From: Acidimicrobiales bacterium
Lineage (GTDB): Bacteria > Actinomycetota > Acidimicrobiia > Acidimicrobiales > JAHEJN01
Length of the DNA: 45,443 nt
Direction: 5' to 3'
Assembly: GCA_024638845.1 (NCBI GenBank)
Contig: JAHEJN010000019.1
Coordinates: 1-45,443 of the forward strand
Shown here: positions 21,591-29,973 of the stretch, in pieces
Numbering within the stretch: the stretch's first letter is position 1
Layout: the number at the start of each line of letters is the position of its first letter
The notes under the pieces: generated by a model
Seen by the model: the letters and a program-made list of their open reading frames with translations, nothing else
The model's database searches: none
What the model was told of the DNA's origin: nothing
Translations under genes and position numbers: made by a program

Positions 21591-21612
21591 GCCCGGTGCC
21601 GAAGCACCGGGC
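21591..21612 (-). terminator. UUCG-loop terminator of nrdAB
   Basis: On the minus strand GCCCGGTGC and GCACCGGGC form a perfect 9-bp stem closed by C(TTCG)G, an exceptionally stable tetraloop. A short T-run (TGTTTT) follows a few bases later. It lies ~40 bp beyond the nrdB stop. Confidence 0.75.
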
Positions 21613-21651
21613 GCAGACCGGGAGTGTTGGGGGAGGTGGGATCTTGGGCGG

Positions 21652-22731
21652 CTAGAACTCCTCGTCGAAGGCGACGTCGCCCTCGACGCCGACCTGGTAG
21701 GCGGACACGGTGCGCTCGAAGAAGTTGGTGAGCTCCTGGACGTCTTGGAGCTCCATGAAGCTGAACGGGTTCTTCACCCCGAACTGCTTGGGCAGGCCGA
21801 GCTGCACCATGCGCTGGTCGGCCACGAACTGGAGATAGGTGCGAGTGTCGGCGATGCTCATTCCGGGGATGCCCTCACCCAACACGTCGGCCGCGAACTG
21901 CAGCTCGCAGTCGATGGCTTCGTTCATCATCTCCCGGATCGAGGCCTCGAGATCGGCGTCGAAGAGGTCGGGCTCCTCGGAGCGAACGGTGTTGACCACC
22001 TCGAACGCGAAGTTCATGTGACAGCTCTCGTCGCGGAACACCCAGTTGGTACCCGCCGCCAGGCCGTTGAGGAGCCCTTTGCTGCGCAGGAAGTAGACGT
22101 AGGCGAAGGCGGCGAAGAAGAACAGGCCCTCGATGCACGCGGCGAAGCAGACGAGGTTGAGCAGGAACCGCTGGCGGTCTTCCCGGGTGTGCAGCTCGTC
22201 GAGGTCGTCGATCGAGCCGATCCACTTGAAGCAGAATTCGCCCTTCTGACGGATCGAGGGGATGTTCTCGATGGCGGCGAACGCAGCTTCGCGTTCGTTG
22301 AGCTCGGGGATGTAGTTGTCGAGCAGCGTGAGGTAGAACTGCACGTGCAGCGCCTCTTCGTAGAGCTGACGGCTCAGGTACATACGCGCTTCGGGCGCGT
22401 TGATGTGCTTGTAGAGATTGAGCACCAGGTTGTTGGCCACGATGGAGTCGCCGGTGGCGAAGAACGCGACCAGTCGTCCGATGAGGTGCTTCTCGGCGGG
22501 CATCAGCTTGCGATCGAGATCGACCAGGTCGTCGCTGAAGTCGATCTCGTCGACGGTCCAGGTGTTCTTGATCGCGTCCTGGTACATGCCGTAGAAGACC
22601 GGGTACCGCATGGGCCGCAGCGTGAGCTCGAAGCCGGGGTCGAGGATGTTCGTGTTGCGGGCCCGGGCGGCCGCTTCCTCGTCGGCGACGACCGACTCGG
22701 GCTCGTGGATGACGGGTTCGGTGAGGGCCAT
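21652..22731 (-). CDS. nrdB: Ribonucleotide-diphosphate reductase beta subunit (class I)
   Basis: 359 residues. The R2 protein holds the diiron-tyrosyl radical cofactor that activates NrdA. By motif alignment the six iron ligands are Asp95, Glu126, His129, Glu201, Glu235 and His238, and the radical Tyr is Tyr133 (His+4, as in canonical R2), so this looks like an ordinary Fe-Tyr enzyme and not a tyrosine-less subclass. The C-terminal tail QVGVEGDVAFDEEF should dock into NrdA. ATG 22731 is supported by AAGGA ~8 nt upstream; the open frame runs further upstream only antisense or out of frame with nrdA. It follows nrdA by 41 bp and ends before a UUCG terminator. Confidence 0.96.
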   Translation of the reverse strand: MALTEPVIHEPESVVADEEAAARARNTNILDPGFELTLRPMRYPVFYGMYQDAIKNTWTVDEIDFSDDLVDLDRKLMPAEKHLIGRLVAFFATGDSIVANNLVLNLYKHINAPEARMYLSRQLYEEALHVQFYLTLLDNYIPELNEREAAFAAIENIPSIRQKGEFCFKWIGSIDDLDELHTREDRQRFLLNLVCFAACIEGLFFFAAFAYVYFLRSKGLLNGLAAGTNWVFRDESCHMNFAFEVVNTVRSEEPDLFDADLEASIREMMNEAIDCELQFAADVLGEGIPGMSIADTRTYLQFVADQRMVQLGLPKQFGVKNPFSFMELQDVQELTNFFERTVSAYQVGVEGDVAFDEEF

Positions 22732-22772
22732 GGAGTTCGTCCTTGTCGCTTTCTGGGTCGCTTGGAGGCCGG

Positions 22773-25250
22773 CTACTGACAGGCTTCGCAGGATTCGGGG
22801 TTCTCGAGCGAACAGGCGAGCGCCTCTTCGTCGGTGAAGTCGCTCGGTGCCACCTTGGGCTCGCCACCGTCGGTGGGGCCCTCGGTGGTCGTCTTGGCAA
22901 TGCGGGTGGCCGGGCGAGACCGCAGGTAGTACGTGGTCTTCAGGCCCTGTTTCCAGGCGTACATGTACATCGAGCTGAGCTTGCCGATGGTGGGCGACTC
23001 CATGAACAGGTTGAGGCTCTGGCTCTGGTCGATGAACGCGCCTCGGGCAGCCCCCATCTCGAGCAGCGCCTTCTGCGGGATCTCCCACGCGGTGCGGTAG
23101 ATCTGCTTGAGGTCGTCGGGCATGCGGGGCACCTCTTGCACCGAACCCTCACTGCGCTTGAGGTCGCTGATCATCGTGTCGTCCCACAGGCCACGGCTCT
23201 GGAGCTCCTTCACCAGATAGCGGTTGATCTGCATGAACTCGCCCGACAAGGTCTCGCGCTTGAAGAGATTCGAGACCTGGGGCTCGATGCACTCGTAGCA
23301 GCCGGTGATGCTGGCGATGGTGGCCGTGGGGGCGATGGCGATGAGAAGCGAGTTGCGCAGGCCGACCTCGGTGATGCGGGCGCGGAGCCCGGCCCACCGT
23401 TCGCGGTCGGTGGGAGTGACGCCCCAGAGGTCGAACTGGAGCTGACCCTTGGCCGCCTTGGTGTCGGCGAAGCCGGGGTGCGGGCCGCTCGCCTCGGCCA
23501 GATCGGCTGACGCGACCAGGGCGTTGAAGTAGATCTCCTCGCTGATGCGAGCCGAGATGGCTCGGGCTTCCGCCGAGTCGAAGGCCAGGCCCAGCTTGAA
23601 GAACACGTCCTGAAGGCCCATGAGCCCGAGACCCACCGGACGCCAGCGCGAGTTCGATGTACCGGCCTCGTCGGTCGGGTAGTAGTTGATGTCGATCACC
23701 CGGTCGAGGAAGGGCACGACCTGGCGCACGGTGGCACCCAGGCGGTCGTAGTCGACCTCGCCGGTCTCGCTGTCGACGAAGGCCCCGAGGTTGAGCGACC
23801 CGAGGTTGCACACCGCGGTCTCGTCCTGGCTCGTGACCTCGATGATCTCGGTGCAGAGGTTCGACAGGTGAACGGTGCGCGGTGTGCCGTCGGCATCGAC
23901 GCCGCTCTGGTTGCACTTCTCGTTCGACGAGTCCTTGAACGTCATCCAGCCGTTGCCGGTCTGGGCCAGGGTTCGCATCATTCGCTGGTAGAGGTCGCGG
24001 GCGGCAACCTGTCGCTCGTAGAGGCCGGCCTCTTCGGCTTCGTGGTAGGCGGCCTCGAACTCGGCGCCGTAGAGGTCGGTGAGGTGGGGCACCTTCTTGG
24101 GGTCGAACAGGCTCCACTGCCAGTCGTTCTCGACCCGCTTCATGAACAGGTCGGGGACCCAGTTCGCGATGTTGAGGTTGTGGGCCCTTCGGGCGGAGTC
24201 GCCCGTGTTCTCCTTGAGCTCGAGGAAGTCGTCGATGTCGGCGTGCCAGGTCTCGAGGTAGACGCAGGCGGCGCCCTTGCGTCGGCCACCCTGGTTGACG
24301 GCAGCGACCGAGCTGTCGAGGGTCTTCAGCCACGGAACGATGCCGTTCGAGAGGCCGTTGGTGCCCTGGATGAGGCTGCCCTTGGCGCGCACGCGGCTCC
24401 AGGCGACGCCGATGCCGCCGGCGAACTTCGAGAGGCGGGCGATGTCGGTGTAGCGCTTGTAGATGCCCTCGAGGCTGTCGTCGGGCGAGTCGAGCAGGTA
24501 GCAGCTCGACATCTGGGGGTGGGCGGTGCCGGAGTTGAAGAGCGTCGGCGAGCTGGGCAGGTAGGCCAGCGACGACATGAGGTCGTAGAAGGCGATGGCC
24601 TGGTCGGCGTTGGTCGACAGCCCGCACGCCACGCGCAAGAAGAAGTACTGCGGGGTCTCGATGACCTGACGGTTCTCGGGATGGCGCAGGAGGTAGCGGT
24701 CATAGACCGTGCGCAGGCCGAAGAACTCGAAGAGCCGGTTGCGGTCGGAGCTGATGGCGGCATTGAGCGCCGGGGCGTTGGCGTCGACGAAGGCGGCGGT
24801 CTCGTCGCCGATGAGGCCCATCTTGTGCCCGACCGCGATCGACTCGCTGAACCACGGGATGTTCTGGTTGCGGACCTCCTTGTCGATGTAGGTGGCGAGC
24901 AGACGGGCTGCGAGCTTGGAGTAGGTGGGCTCCTCGACGATGAGGCCGGCGGCGGTGCGGATCGACAGCTCGTCGAGCTCCTGGGTGGTGGCGCCGTCGG
25001 CCAGCGCCGAGATGGTGCGGGTGGCGACCCGCATGGGGTCGACCCCGAGCAGGCCTTCACCGCAGCGGGCGATGGCGTTCACGATCTTGTTCACGTCGAC
25101 GGGTTCGAGGGTTCCGTTGCGCTTTCGCACCCGCATGCCCACCTGGGCGTCGTCCCGCAGATCGATGCTGTCGTCGCTCAGTTTCAGACCGGTGCGCGCG
25201 GCCGAGGTGTCGGCTTCGTCGTCGATGCCCGTTTGCTGGGTGATCGCCAC
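22773..25250 (-). CDS. nrdA: Ribonucleoside-diphosphate reductase alpha subunit (class I)
   Basis: 825 residues; reduces ribonucleotides to deoxyribonucleotides. An N-terminal ATP-cone (about 38-125; RVRKRNGTLEPVDVNKIVNAI) implies dATP feedback. Catalytic residues can be placed: Asn464, Cys466 and Glu468 in SNLCTEII, and the redox pair Cys250 (SSCYLLDS) and Cys481 (AVCNLGSLN). The radical-transfer tyrosine pair is in LKTTYYLRSR. The C-terminus ends SCEACQ, the shuttle cysteines re-reduced by thioredoxin/glutaredoxin. Start GTG 25250 has GGGAG about 7 nt upstream. A long structured upstream region suggests transcriptional or RNA-level control. Confidence 0.96.
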   Translation of the reverse strand: MAITQQTGIDDEADTSAARTGLKLSDDSIDLRDDAQVGMRVRKRNGTLEPVDVNKIVNAIARCGEGLLGVDPMRVATRTISALADGATTQELDELSIRTAAGLIVEEPTYSKLAARLLATYIDKEVRNQNIPWFSESIAVGHKMGLIGDETAAFVDANAPALNAAISSDRNRLFEFFGLRTVYDRYLLRHPENRQVIETPQYFFLRVACGLSTNADQAIAFYDLMSSLAYLPSSPTLFNSGTAHPQMSSCYLLDSPDDSLEGIYKRYTDIARLSKFAGGIGVAWSRVRAKGSLIQGTNGLSNGIVPWLKTLDSSVAAVNQGGRRKGAACVYLETWHADIDDFLELKENTGDSARRAHNLNIANWVPDLFMKRVENDWQWSLFDPKKVPHLTDLYGAEFEAAYHEAEEAGLYERQVAARDLYQRMMRTLAQTGNGWMTFKDSSNEKCNQSGVDADGTPRTVHLSNLCTEIIEVTSQDETAVCNLGSLNLGAFVDSETGEVDYDRLGATVRQVVPFLDRVIDINYYPTDEAGTSNSRWRPVGLGLMGLQDVFFKLGLAFDSAEARAISARISEEIYFNALVASADLAEASGPHPGFADTKAAKGQLQFDLWGVTPTDRERWAGLRARITEVGLRNSLLIAIAPTATIASITGCYECIEPQVSNLFKRETLSGEFMQINRYLVKELQSRGLWDDTMISDLKRSEGSVQEVPRMPDDLKQIYRTAWEIPQKALLEMGAARGAFIDQSQSLNLFMESPTIGKLSSMYMYAWKQGLKTTYYLRSRPATRIAKTTTEGPTDGGEPKVAPSDFTDEEALACSLENPESCEACQ

Positions 25251-25606
25251 TTCTCACTCCCGTTTGTTGCGTTGCGTTTCGACGTTTCGTGGGTGGCGGT
25301 GGGCCGCCCGTGGAATGTGTTGGAACTCGGCACCGTCTTTCCCGGTGCCGGGCAGGCTTGCGCGCCGTCGATGCAACCGGTTTGCGGTCCGACCCTCGAT
25401 CCCCTCGCTTGACACAAGCGAATGGGTCGCCCCCGGACACGCACCACAACCGGTTGTGGTGACGGATGTGTAATTACAGCCGCGGAATTACGACGGCGCA
25501 AGTTCTGCGGCCAGAAAATTCGAGATTTCTCGCGAACGGGCTGCTCGGCGCCCCTCCGTGCGGGGGCCGGTCCCTCGGATCGGTCCCGAATTCGGCCCGT
25601 CGGCGA
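25251..25606 (-). promoter_or_regulatory. 356-bp upstream/leader region of nrdAB without genes
   Basis: No supported gene lies here. On the minus strand towards nrdA it holds an AT-rich patch with the palindrome TGTAATTACA (25469-25478), a 20-bp perfect palindrome (25442-25461), a 13-bp imperfect palindrome GCTTGACACAAGC (25407-25419), and an 8-bp stem CGGCACCG/CGGTGCCG (25328-25350). The stem region carries strings resembling the cobalamin-riboswitch core (GGGAA, GGTG, TTCC, GCCACC), but a complete B12 box is not visible. The half nearest modC (25500-25606) shows nothing I recognise. Confidence 0.45.
25442..25461. promoter_or_regulatory. 20-bp perfect palindrome, candidate operator for nrdAB
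   Basis: CACCACAACC followed by its exact reverse complement GGTTGTGGTG, centred ~200 bp upstream of the nrdA start. Perfect 20-bp dyads are typical repressor sites. NrdR or a LexA-like protein are candidates, but the core does not match the common NrdR consensus. Confidence 0.5.
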
Positions 25607-26227
25607 TCAGTCGAGGGTGACGACGCGCTCGACCGAGGGGACGGCGTCGTGATCGGCGTGACTCACCCACACCGTCGTCGCGGTCTGGGTGGCGATGAGA
25701 TGGCGCAGCTCACTGCGGACCTCGCTGTCGACCGCCGACAGCGGTTCGTCGACCAACAGGATCGGTTGTTGTGGCGCCAGGGCCCGGGCCAGTCCCACCC
25801 TCTGCGCCTGTCCGCCGGAGAGCTCGGCGGGCCGCCGGTGGGCGAGGTCGAGCGCTCCGGTGCTCTCGAGGGCGTCGAGGGCCCGGGATCGGGTGGTGGC
25901 CTTGTCCAGCCCGGCCGACCGCAGTCCGAACGCCACGTTGGACACCACGTCGAGGTGGGCGAACAGCCGCGGCTCCTGGAACGCCATGGCCACCGGGCGA
26001 AGGTGGGCGGCGACGAAGGCGTCGGCTCTTCCGTCGTCGACCACGCGGTCATCCAGCCGCAGGTTGCCGTCGACCAGTGCATCGAGACCGGCGAGCGTGC
26101 GCAGCAGCGTGGTCTTGCCGGCACCGTTGGGTCCGCGCACGATCACCGTGGCGCCCGAGTCGAGGCGCAGCTCCATCGGCACCCGGAACCCGCCTCGCCC
26201 GATGACACCGGCCAGCTCGATCTCCAT
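25607..26227 (-). CDS. modC: Molybdate-type ABC transporter ATP-binding protein, short
   Basis: 206-residue ABC ATPase: Walker A GPNGAGKT (32-39), signature LSGGQ (136-140), Walker B ILLVDEPLS (156-164) and the switch His in WVSHADHDA. It powers uptake through ModB. Usual ModC proteins are ~350 aa with a C-terminal Mop/TOBE oxyanion-binding domain; that domain is absent here and the stop comes right after the ATPase core. A TOBE domain is found instead in the regulator at the head of the operon. ATG 26227 overlaps the modB stop by one base. Tungstate or another oxyanion is an alternative substrate. Confidence 0.85.
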   Translation of the reverse strand: MEIELAGVIGRGGFRVPMELRLDSGATVIVRGPNGAGKTTLLRTLAGLDALVDGNLRLDDRVVDDGRADAFVAAHLRPVAMAFQEPRLFAHLDVVSNVAFGLRSAGLDKATTRSRALDALESTGALDLAHRRPAELSGGQAQRVGLARALAPQQPILLVDEPLSAVDSEVRSELRHLIATQTATTVWVSHADHDAVPSVERVVTLD

Positions 26228-27012
26228 CAGCGTGTCCCGAGCCTTCCCCGCATGGCGAAGAGCACGCCGAAGGCGACGACGAGCAACAGCAGGCTGAGGG
26301 CCAGCGCCGCCTCGGGGTCGGACTCGAGGGCGACGAAGGTGGCGACGGGCAGCGTCTGGGTGCGGCCGGGGAGATTCCCGGCGAAGGTGATCGTCGCTCC
26401 GAACTCGCCGAGGGCGCGCGCCCAGCTGAGCGCAGCTCCGGCGGCCAGTGCACCACGGAGCCGGGGCAGGGTCACCCGCCACAGCGTGGTCGTCGGACCG
26501 GCGCCGAGCGTGGCGGCCACCTCTTCCACGTCGGTGCCCGCCTGGCGAAGGGCGGTCTCGACGCTGAGGACGAAGAACGGCATGGCCACGAAGGTCGCGG
26601 CCACCACGGCGCCGACGGTGGAAAAGGCGAGCTGGACGCCGAACCAACGGTCGAGCCAGCCTCCGACGAGGCCGCGCCGACCCAGCGCGAAGAGCAGGGC
26701 GGTGCCACCGACGACCGGGGGCAACACCATCGGGAGCAGGACCAGGGTGCGCACGAACCGAATGCCACGGAACTCGTGACGGGCGAGCAGAATGGCGATC
26801 GGCAGACCCAGGACGACCGAGGCGACGGTGGCCGCCATGCTCACGGTGAGCGAGACACGAAGCGCGTCGCGAACGGTGGCCGTGCCCAACAGCTCGATCA
26901 GGTTCGACCACGGCATGCGCTGGAGCAGGCCGACGAGGGGCAACGCCAACGCGACGAGACCGATGGTGGCGGTGACCGGCAGCCACCTCGGCGGCGGAGT
27001 CGGTGGTTTCAC
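26227..27012 (-). CDS. modB: Molybdate-type ABC transporter permease
   Basis: 261 residues with about six membrane helices and the BPD-transport EAA loop (EEVAATLGAGPTTTLWRVTLPRLRGALAAG, ~163-192; key residues E, A, G) that contacts the ATPase. The N-terminal LRVSLTVSMAATVASVVLGLPIAILLAR and C-terminal ALGEFGATITFAGN segments are typical of ModB. The GTG start at 27012 overlaps the modA stop (GTGA), and the stop overlaps modC, so the transporter genes are tightly coupled. Confidence 0.9.
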   Translation of the reverse strand: MKPPTPPPRWLPVTATIGLVALALPLVGLLQRMPWSNLIELLGTATVRDALRVSLTVSMAATVASVVLGLPIAILLARHEFRGIRFVRTLVLLPMVLPPVVGGTALLFALGRRGLVGGWLDRWFGVQLAFSTVGAVVAATFVAMPFFVLSVETALRQAGTDVEEVAATLGAGPTTTLWRVTLPRLRGALAAGAALSWARALGEFGATITFAGNLPGRTQTLPVATFVALESDPEAALALSLLLLVVAFGVLFAMRGRLGTR

Positions 27013-27737
27013 GGCGACCCGAATCCTGCGCCGAGCAGCACGGGTCGGGCCTCGGGCCCGACGAGGAAGGCCATGAACCGGGCGGCGGGCGCATCGGCTG
27101 GGCGCGCCGCGGCGAGCGACAGCGCAACGGGATACCGGTTCGTGATCCGAACGTCGCCGGCCGCGTCGAGGGCCACCACCTCGTCGCCGGCGCGAGCGAG
27201 GTCGGTGGCATAGACCACGCCGGCGTCGACCTCACCCACCAGCAGCTTGGTGAGTACGCCGAGCACGTTGCTCTCGAAGGTGACCGGTTCGACGGTCACC
27301 CCGAGCTCGGCGAAGAGCCGGGAAGCGGCGCGTCCACACGGTACCTCGGCCGCGCAGACCGCGAACCTGAGGCGGTGGAGATCGGGGAGACGGGTGTCGG
27401 CCACGTCGGCACGGCCCACGAGCAGCGCAGCGTTGGTGGCGAACACCGTGGGCGTGTCGATCTCGCCGGTGACCACGACACGGTCCATCGTCGTCTCGTC
27501 GGCCAGCGCGATGACATCGAAGTCGATGCCCTCCTCCACCTGCGCCGCGAGCGACGCGCTTCCGCCCGAGACGACCTCGACCTCGACATCGGGGTTGGCG
27601 GCCTCGAAGTCGTCGACGATGTCGGCCAACACGTCGGCGAGCGACGATGCGGCGAGGACGCGCACGGTCGGCGAGTCGCCGGAGCAACCGGCCGCCGCGA
27701 GGGCCGCGACGGTCACGAGGCCGATGAGCCACGTCAT
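27009..27737 (-). CDS. modA: Molybdate-type ABC transporter substrate-binding lipoprotein
   Basis: 242 residues. Residues 1-18 form a lipoprotein signal with lipobox LAAAGC, anchoring the mature protein at Cys18 on the outer face of the membrane. The binding fold follows: RVLAASSLADVLADI (the oxyanion-binding Ala-Ser-Ser segment), VVSGGSASLAAQ, and VDAGVVYATDLAR, all matching ModA. The Ser pairs suggest molybdate or tungstate. ATG 27737 overlaps the stop of the regulator gene by 4 nt. Open sequence further upstream is antisense/out-of-frame noise. Confidence 0.9.
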   Translation of the reverse strand: MTWLIGLVTVAALAAAGCSGDSPTVRVLAASSLADVLADIVDDFEAANPDVEVEVVSGGSASLAAQVEEGIDFDVIALADETTMDRVVVTGEIDTPTVFATNAALLVGRADVADTRLPDLHRLRFAVCAAEVPCGRAASRLFAELGVTVEPVTFESNVLGVLTKLLVGEVDAGVVYATDLARAGDEVVALDAAGDVRITNRYPVALSLAAARPADAPAARFMAFLVGPEARPVLLGAGFGSP

Positions 27738-28129
27738 GTCGGTCGTTCGATGACCACGTTGGTGGACTTCACGGCGGCCACGGCGACGACGCCGGGTTCG
27801 AGGCCCATCTCGCGGACGGCCTCGGCGGTCAGCAACGAGACGATGCGGTGCGGTCCGGCCTGGATCTCGACCTGGGCCGACACGTCGTTGCTGATCACCC
27901 GGGTGACGATTCCGGTGAAGCGGTTCCGAGCCGAAAGGACGGCTTGGTGCTCGTCGTGGTGGTCCTCGGCGATCGACTGGGCCAGGGCGGCCAGATCGAC
28001 TCCGGCGATCAGGCGGTGTCCGCCGGCGGTACGACGGGCCGAGAGGGCGCCGTCGTCGACCCACCGGCGCACGGTGTCGACGCTCACCCCCAGCAGTTGG
28101 GCGGCCTGGCCCATCCGAAACTCGCTCAT
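27734..28129 (-). CDS. HTH-TOBE regulator of the mod operon
   Basis: 131 residues. An excisionase/MerR-like helix-turn-helix (3-~50; MGQAAQLLGVSVDTVRRWVDDG then AGGHRLIAG) is followed by a single TOBE/Mop domain (~62-131) of the kind that binds molybdate or tungstate. It is probably a molybdate-responsive transcription factor, a small analogue of ModE, and the first gene of the operon it likely controls. ATG 28129 is preceded by TACTTT with a 7-nt gap, so the mRNA should be leaderless; an upstream in-frame ATG (28189) would run through the promoter and is rejected. The stop overlaps modA (ATGA). Confidence 0.85.
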   Translation of the reverse strand: MSEFRMGQAAQLLGVSVDTVRRWVDDGALSARRTAGGHRLIAGVDLAALAQSIAEDHHDEHQAVLSARNRFTGIVTRVISNDVSAQVEIQAGPHRIVSLLTAEAVREMGLEPGVVAVAAVKSTNVVIERPT

Positions 28130-28136
28130 CCGAGGA

Positions 28137-28142
28137 AAAGTA
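28137..28142 (-). promoter_or_regulatory. Leaderless -10 element of the mod operon
   Basis: Minus-strand TACTTT ends 7 nt before ATG 28129. It lies in the only AT-rich stretch of the 99-bp gap shared with the divergent MscS gene. Confidence 0.5.
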
Positions 28143-28214
28143 TCAAGAAATCGCTGAATTGAGGGAATTGACTCGGCGGCCAGGAGCATCCACGCTTCCG
28201 GCTCCGGCCATTCC

Positions 28215-28220
28215 TAGCGT
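28215..28220 (+). promoter_or_regulatory. -10 element of the MscS-family gene
   Basis: TAGCGT ends 8 nt before ATG 28229, predicting an almost leaderless mRNA. Confidence 0.4.
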
Positions 28221-28228
28221 TGGGTCCC

Positions 28229-29323
28229 ATGACCGCTGCCGTATTCGCCGACCTGACCGACGCATGCGGTGAGGACCCCAGCACCTTCTGCGAATGGGTG
28301 TTCGACCAGACCGCCAGCGAGTTCTGGTCGGGTGCCGCCGACTGGGCCGTCGAAAGGCCGCTGCGCATCCTGTTGATCCTTCTGGTCGCCTTCGTCGTGA
28401 GCCGGTTGCTGCGCCGGGCCGTCCGCGGTTTCGCACGGCGGCTCGGCGACGTCAGCGACGACGAACGCCTGAATGAGCTCCGCCGCACAGGACCCGGTCG
28501 CTACATCGTCGAGGGCTCCAGCTCGTTGCGGGCCAAGGCTCGGGCCGAAACGGTCGGCTCGGTCCTCTCGAGCATCGTCACCGCAACGGTGTGGACCCTG
28601 GCCGGCCTGCTGATCTTGAGCGAGGTGGACATCGATCTGGCGCCGCTGCTCGCCGGGGCCGGCATCGCCGGAGTGGCGCTGGGCTTCGGCGCCCAGACGA
28701 TCGTGCGCGACTTCCTGTCGGGCCTGTTCATGCTGATCGAGGATCAGTTCGGCGTGGGCGACGTGATCGACGTCGGAGAGACCACGGGCGCGGTCGAGAA
28801 GGTGTCGTTGCGCACGACGACCCTGCGCGATGTGAACGGCACGGTGTGGCACGTGCCGAACGGCGAGATCCACCGAGTGGCCAACAAGTCACAGGTGTGG
28901 TCGAGAGCCGTGCTCGACGTCGATGTGGCCTACGAGGCCGATCTTCGCCTGGCCGAGGGCGTGATCCAACGGGCGGCCGACGACATGTGGGAGGACGCCG
29001 ATTGGCGTGACGACGAGCTGCTCGAACGGCCCGAGGTTTGGGGCGTCCAACACCTCGGGGCCGACGGTGTCGGCATCCGCGTCGTGGCCAAGACTCGTCC
29101 CGCGCTCCAGTTCGAGGTGGAGCGCGAGCTGCGGTTGCGCATCAAGGAGGCGCTCGATGCGGCCGGAATCGAGATCCCGTACCCGCAACGCACGATCTGG
29201 ATACGCAATCAGGGCGAACACCCGGTCGAGCCCGCTCCCGATCCGGCGTCGGTGCGCACAGCCGACACGCCCCGGTTCCGGTCGCCGCTCGAAGTAGAGA
29301 CCGACGAGGAGGGCTCGGCCTAG
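28229..29323 (+). CDS. MscS-family mechanosensitive ion channel
   Basis: 364 residues. After a short N-terminal segment come membrane helices at about 45-65 and 105-135, then the pore-lining TM3 with the Gly/Ala pattern LAGAGIAGVALGFGAQTIVRDFLSG, the hallmark of MscS. The cytoplasmic beta domain follows (GDVIDVGETTGAVEKVSLRTT; VPNGEI) and the alpha/beta tail ends with IPYPQRTIWI. It releases solutes on hypo-osmotic shock. A TTG nine bases upstream (28220) is an alternative start, but the ATG at 28229 fits the promoter better. The stop overlaps the convergent gene's stop. Confidence 0.93.
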   Translation: MTAAVFADLTDACGEDPSTFCEWVFDQTASEFWSGAADWAVERPLRILLILLVAFVVSRLLRRAVRGFARRLGDVSDDERLNELRRTGPGRYIVEGSSSLRAKARAETVGSVLSSIVTATVWTLAGLLILSEVDIDLAPLLAGAGIAGVALGFGAQTIVRDFLSGLFMLIEDQFGVGDVIDVGETTGAVEKVSLRTTTLRDVNGTVWHVPNGEIHRVANKSQVWSRAVLDVDVAYEADLRLAEGVIQRAADDMWEDADWRDDELLERPEVWGVQHLGADGVGIRVVAKTRPALQFEVERELRLRIKEALDAAGIEIPYPQRTIWIRNQGEHPVEPAPDPASVRTADTPRFRSPLEVETDEEGSA

Positions 29324-29973
29324 CTGGGAACGACCAGGATCCGTATGGAGTCCGCTCCGCCCATACCGTCGGTATACAGCGATAGCGAGGCTGACGAGTC
29401 GCCGCTGATGCCATCAGTGATGACGACACCGAAGTCGTTGGACTCGAGCCGTCCAGTCGCACCGTACCTCCCGCCGCCGAGGCCGAAGATCGTCCGCGTC
29501 GAGTCCAGCTGAGGATTCAGGTATGCGAGACCGATGATCGTGGCGTTGACGAAGTTCACGGTCGCGGCGACGGGCCCCGCCGGTGGGTTCACCCGTTCGG
29601 ACCGAAGGTAGTACGAGCACACTTCCTGGCCGGCTGATCCCACGGAGACCGTCCCTGGAGTTCCGGTGAAGAGGGCGCCGTTGGCGCCAGTCGCATTCAC
29701 CAGCACGCTCGAGGCGAGCGTGACGCAGTTCTCCGCGAAACCGAACACAGTGGTGTCACTCTGCATACTGGCCACCGTGGCCGGCGGCGCGATGAGTGAG
29801 AAGTTGTTACCCGACACAAGGATCGGCAACGAGTGTGCCGCAGCGGCGGGTTGGTTGATGGTGGCGATCACCGGCGCGGCCCACGCGATCCCGGCTGCGG
29901 TGGCGGCTTTGGTGACGAACGCACGGCGTGAGGTCGACTCACTACGAGGCTCGGCATTGGGCGTCAGGGGCAA
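29320..29973 (-). CDS. Tat-exported protein of unknown function
   Basis: About 217 residues if read from TTG 29973. The N-terminus has a twin-arginine signal: Ser15-Arg-Arg-Ala-Phe-Val (15-20), a weakly hydrophobic stretch AATAAGIAWAAPVIATI and a likely cleavage after AAA. The mature part is rich in Thr, Ser, Gly and beta-prone residues with two Cys (ENCVTLAS; EVCSYY) and no family I recognise. An ATG at 30075 overlapping the valS stop would add 34 residues before the signal, which is unusual; AAGGA 7 nt before the TTG supports the short form. Its G/C content looks lower than that of its neighbours. Confidence 0.6.
   Translation of the reverse strand: MPLTPNAEPRSESTSRRAFVTKAATAAGIAWAAPVIATINQPAAAAHSLPILVSGNNFSLIAPPATVASMQSDTTVFGFAENCVTLASSVLVNATGANGALFTGTPGTVSVGSAGQEVCSYYLRSERVNPPAGPVAATVNFVNATIIGLAYLNPQLDSTRTIFGLGGGRYGATGRLESNDFGVVITDGISGDSSASLSLYTDGMGGADSIRILVVPS

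Noticed and set aside
21556-22779. 407-codon plus-strand frame antisense to nrdB
   Set aside because: Val/Glu/Gly/Leu-rich shadow of nrdB; no start signal and no family.
23868-25412. 514-codon plus-strand frame antisense to nrdA
   Set aside because: Repetitive Val/Gly/Leu translation typical of antisense frames; nrdA has all catalytic residues.
25442-25461. Assignment of the palindrome as an NrdR box
   Set aside because: It has a fitting location, but the core does not match the usual AT-rich NrdR consensus and a correctly spaced second box is not seen; left as an unassigned operator.
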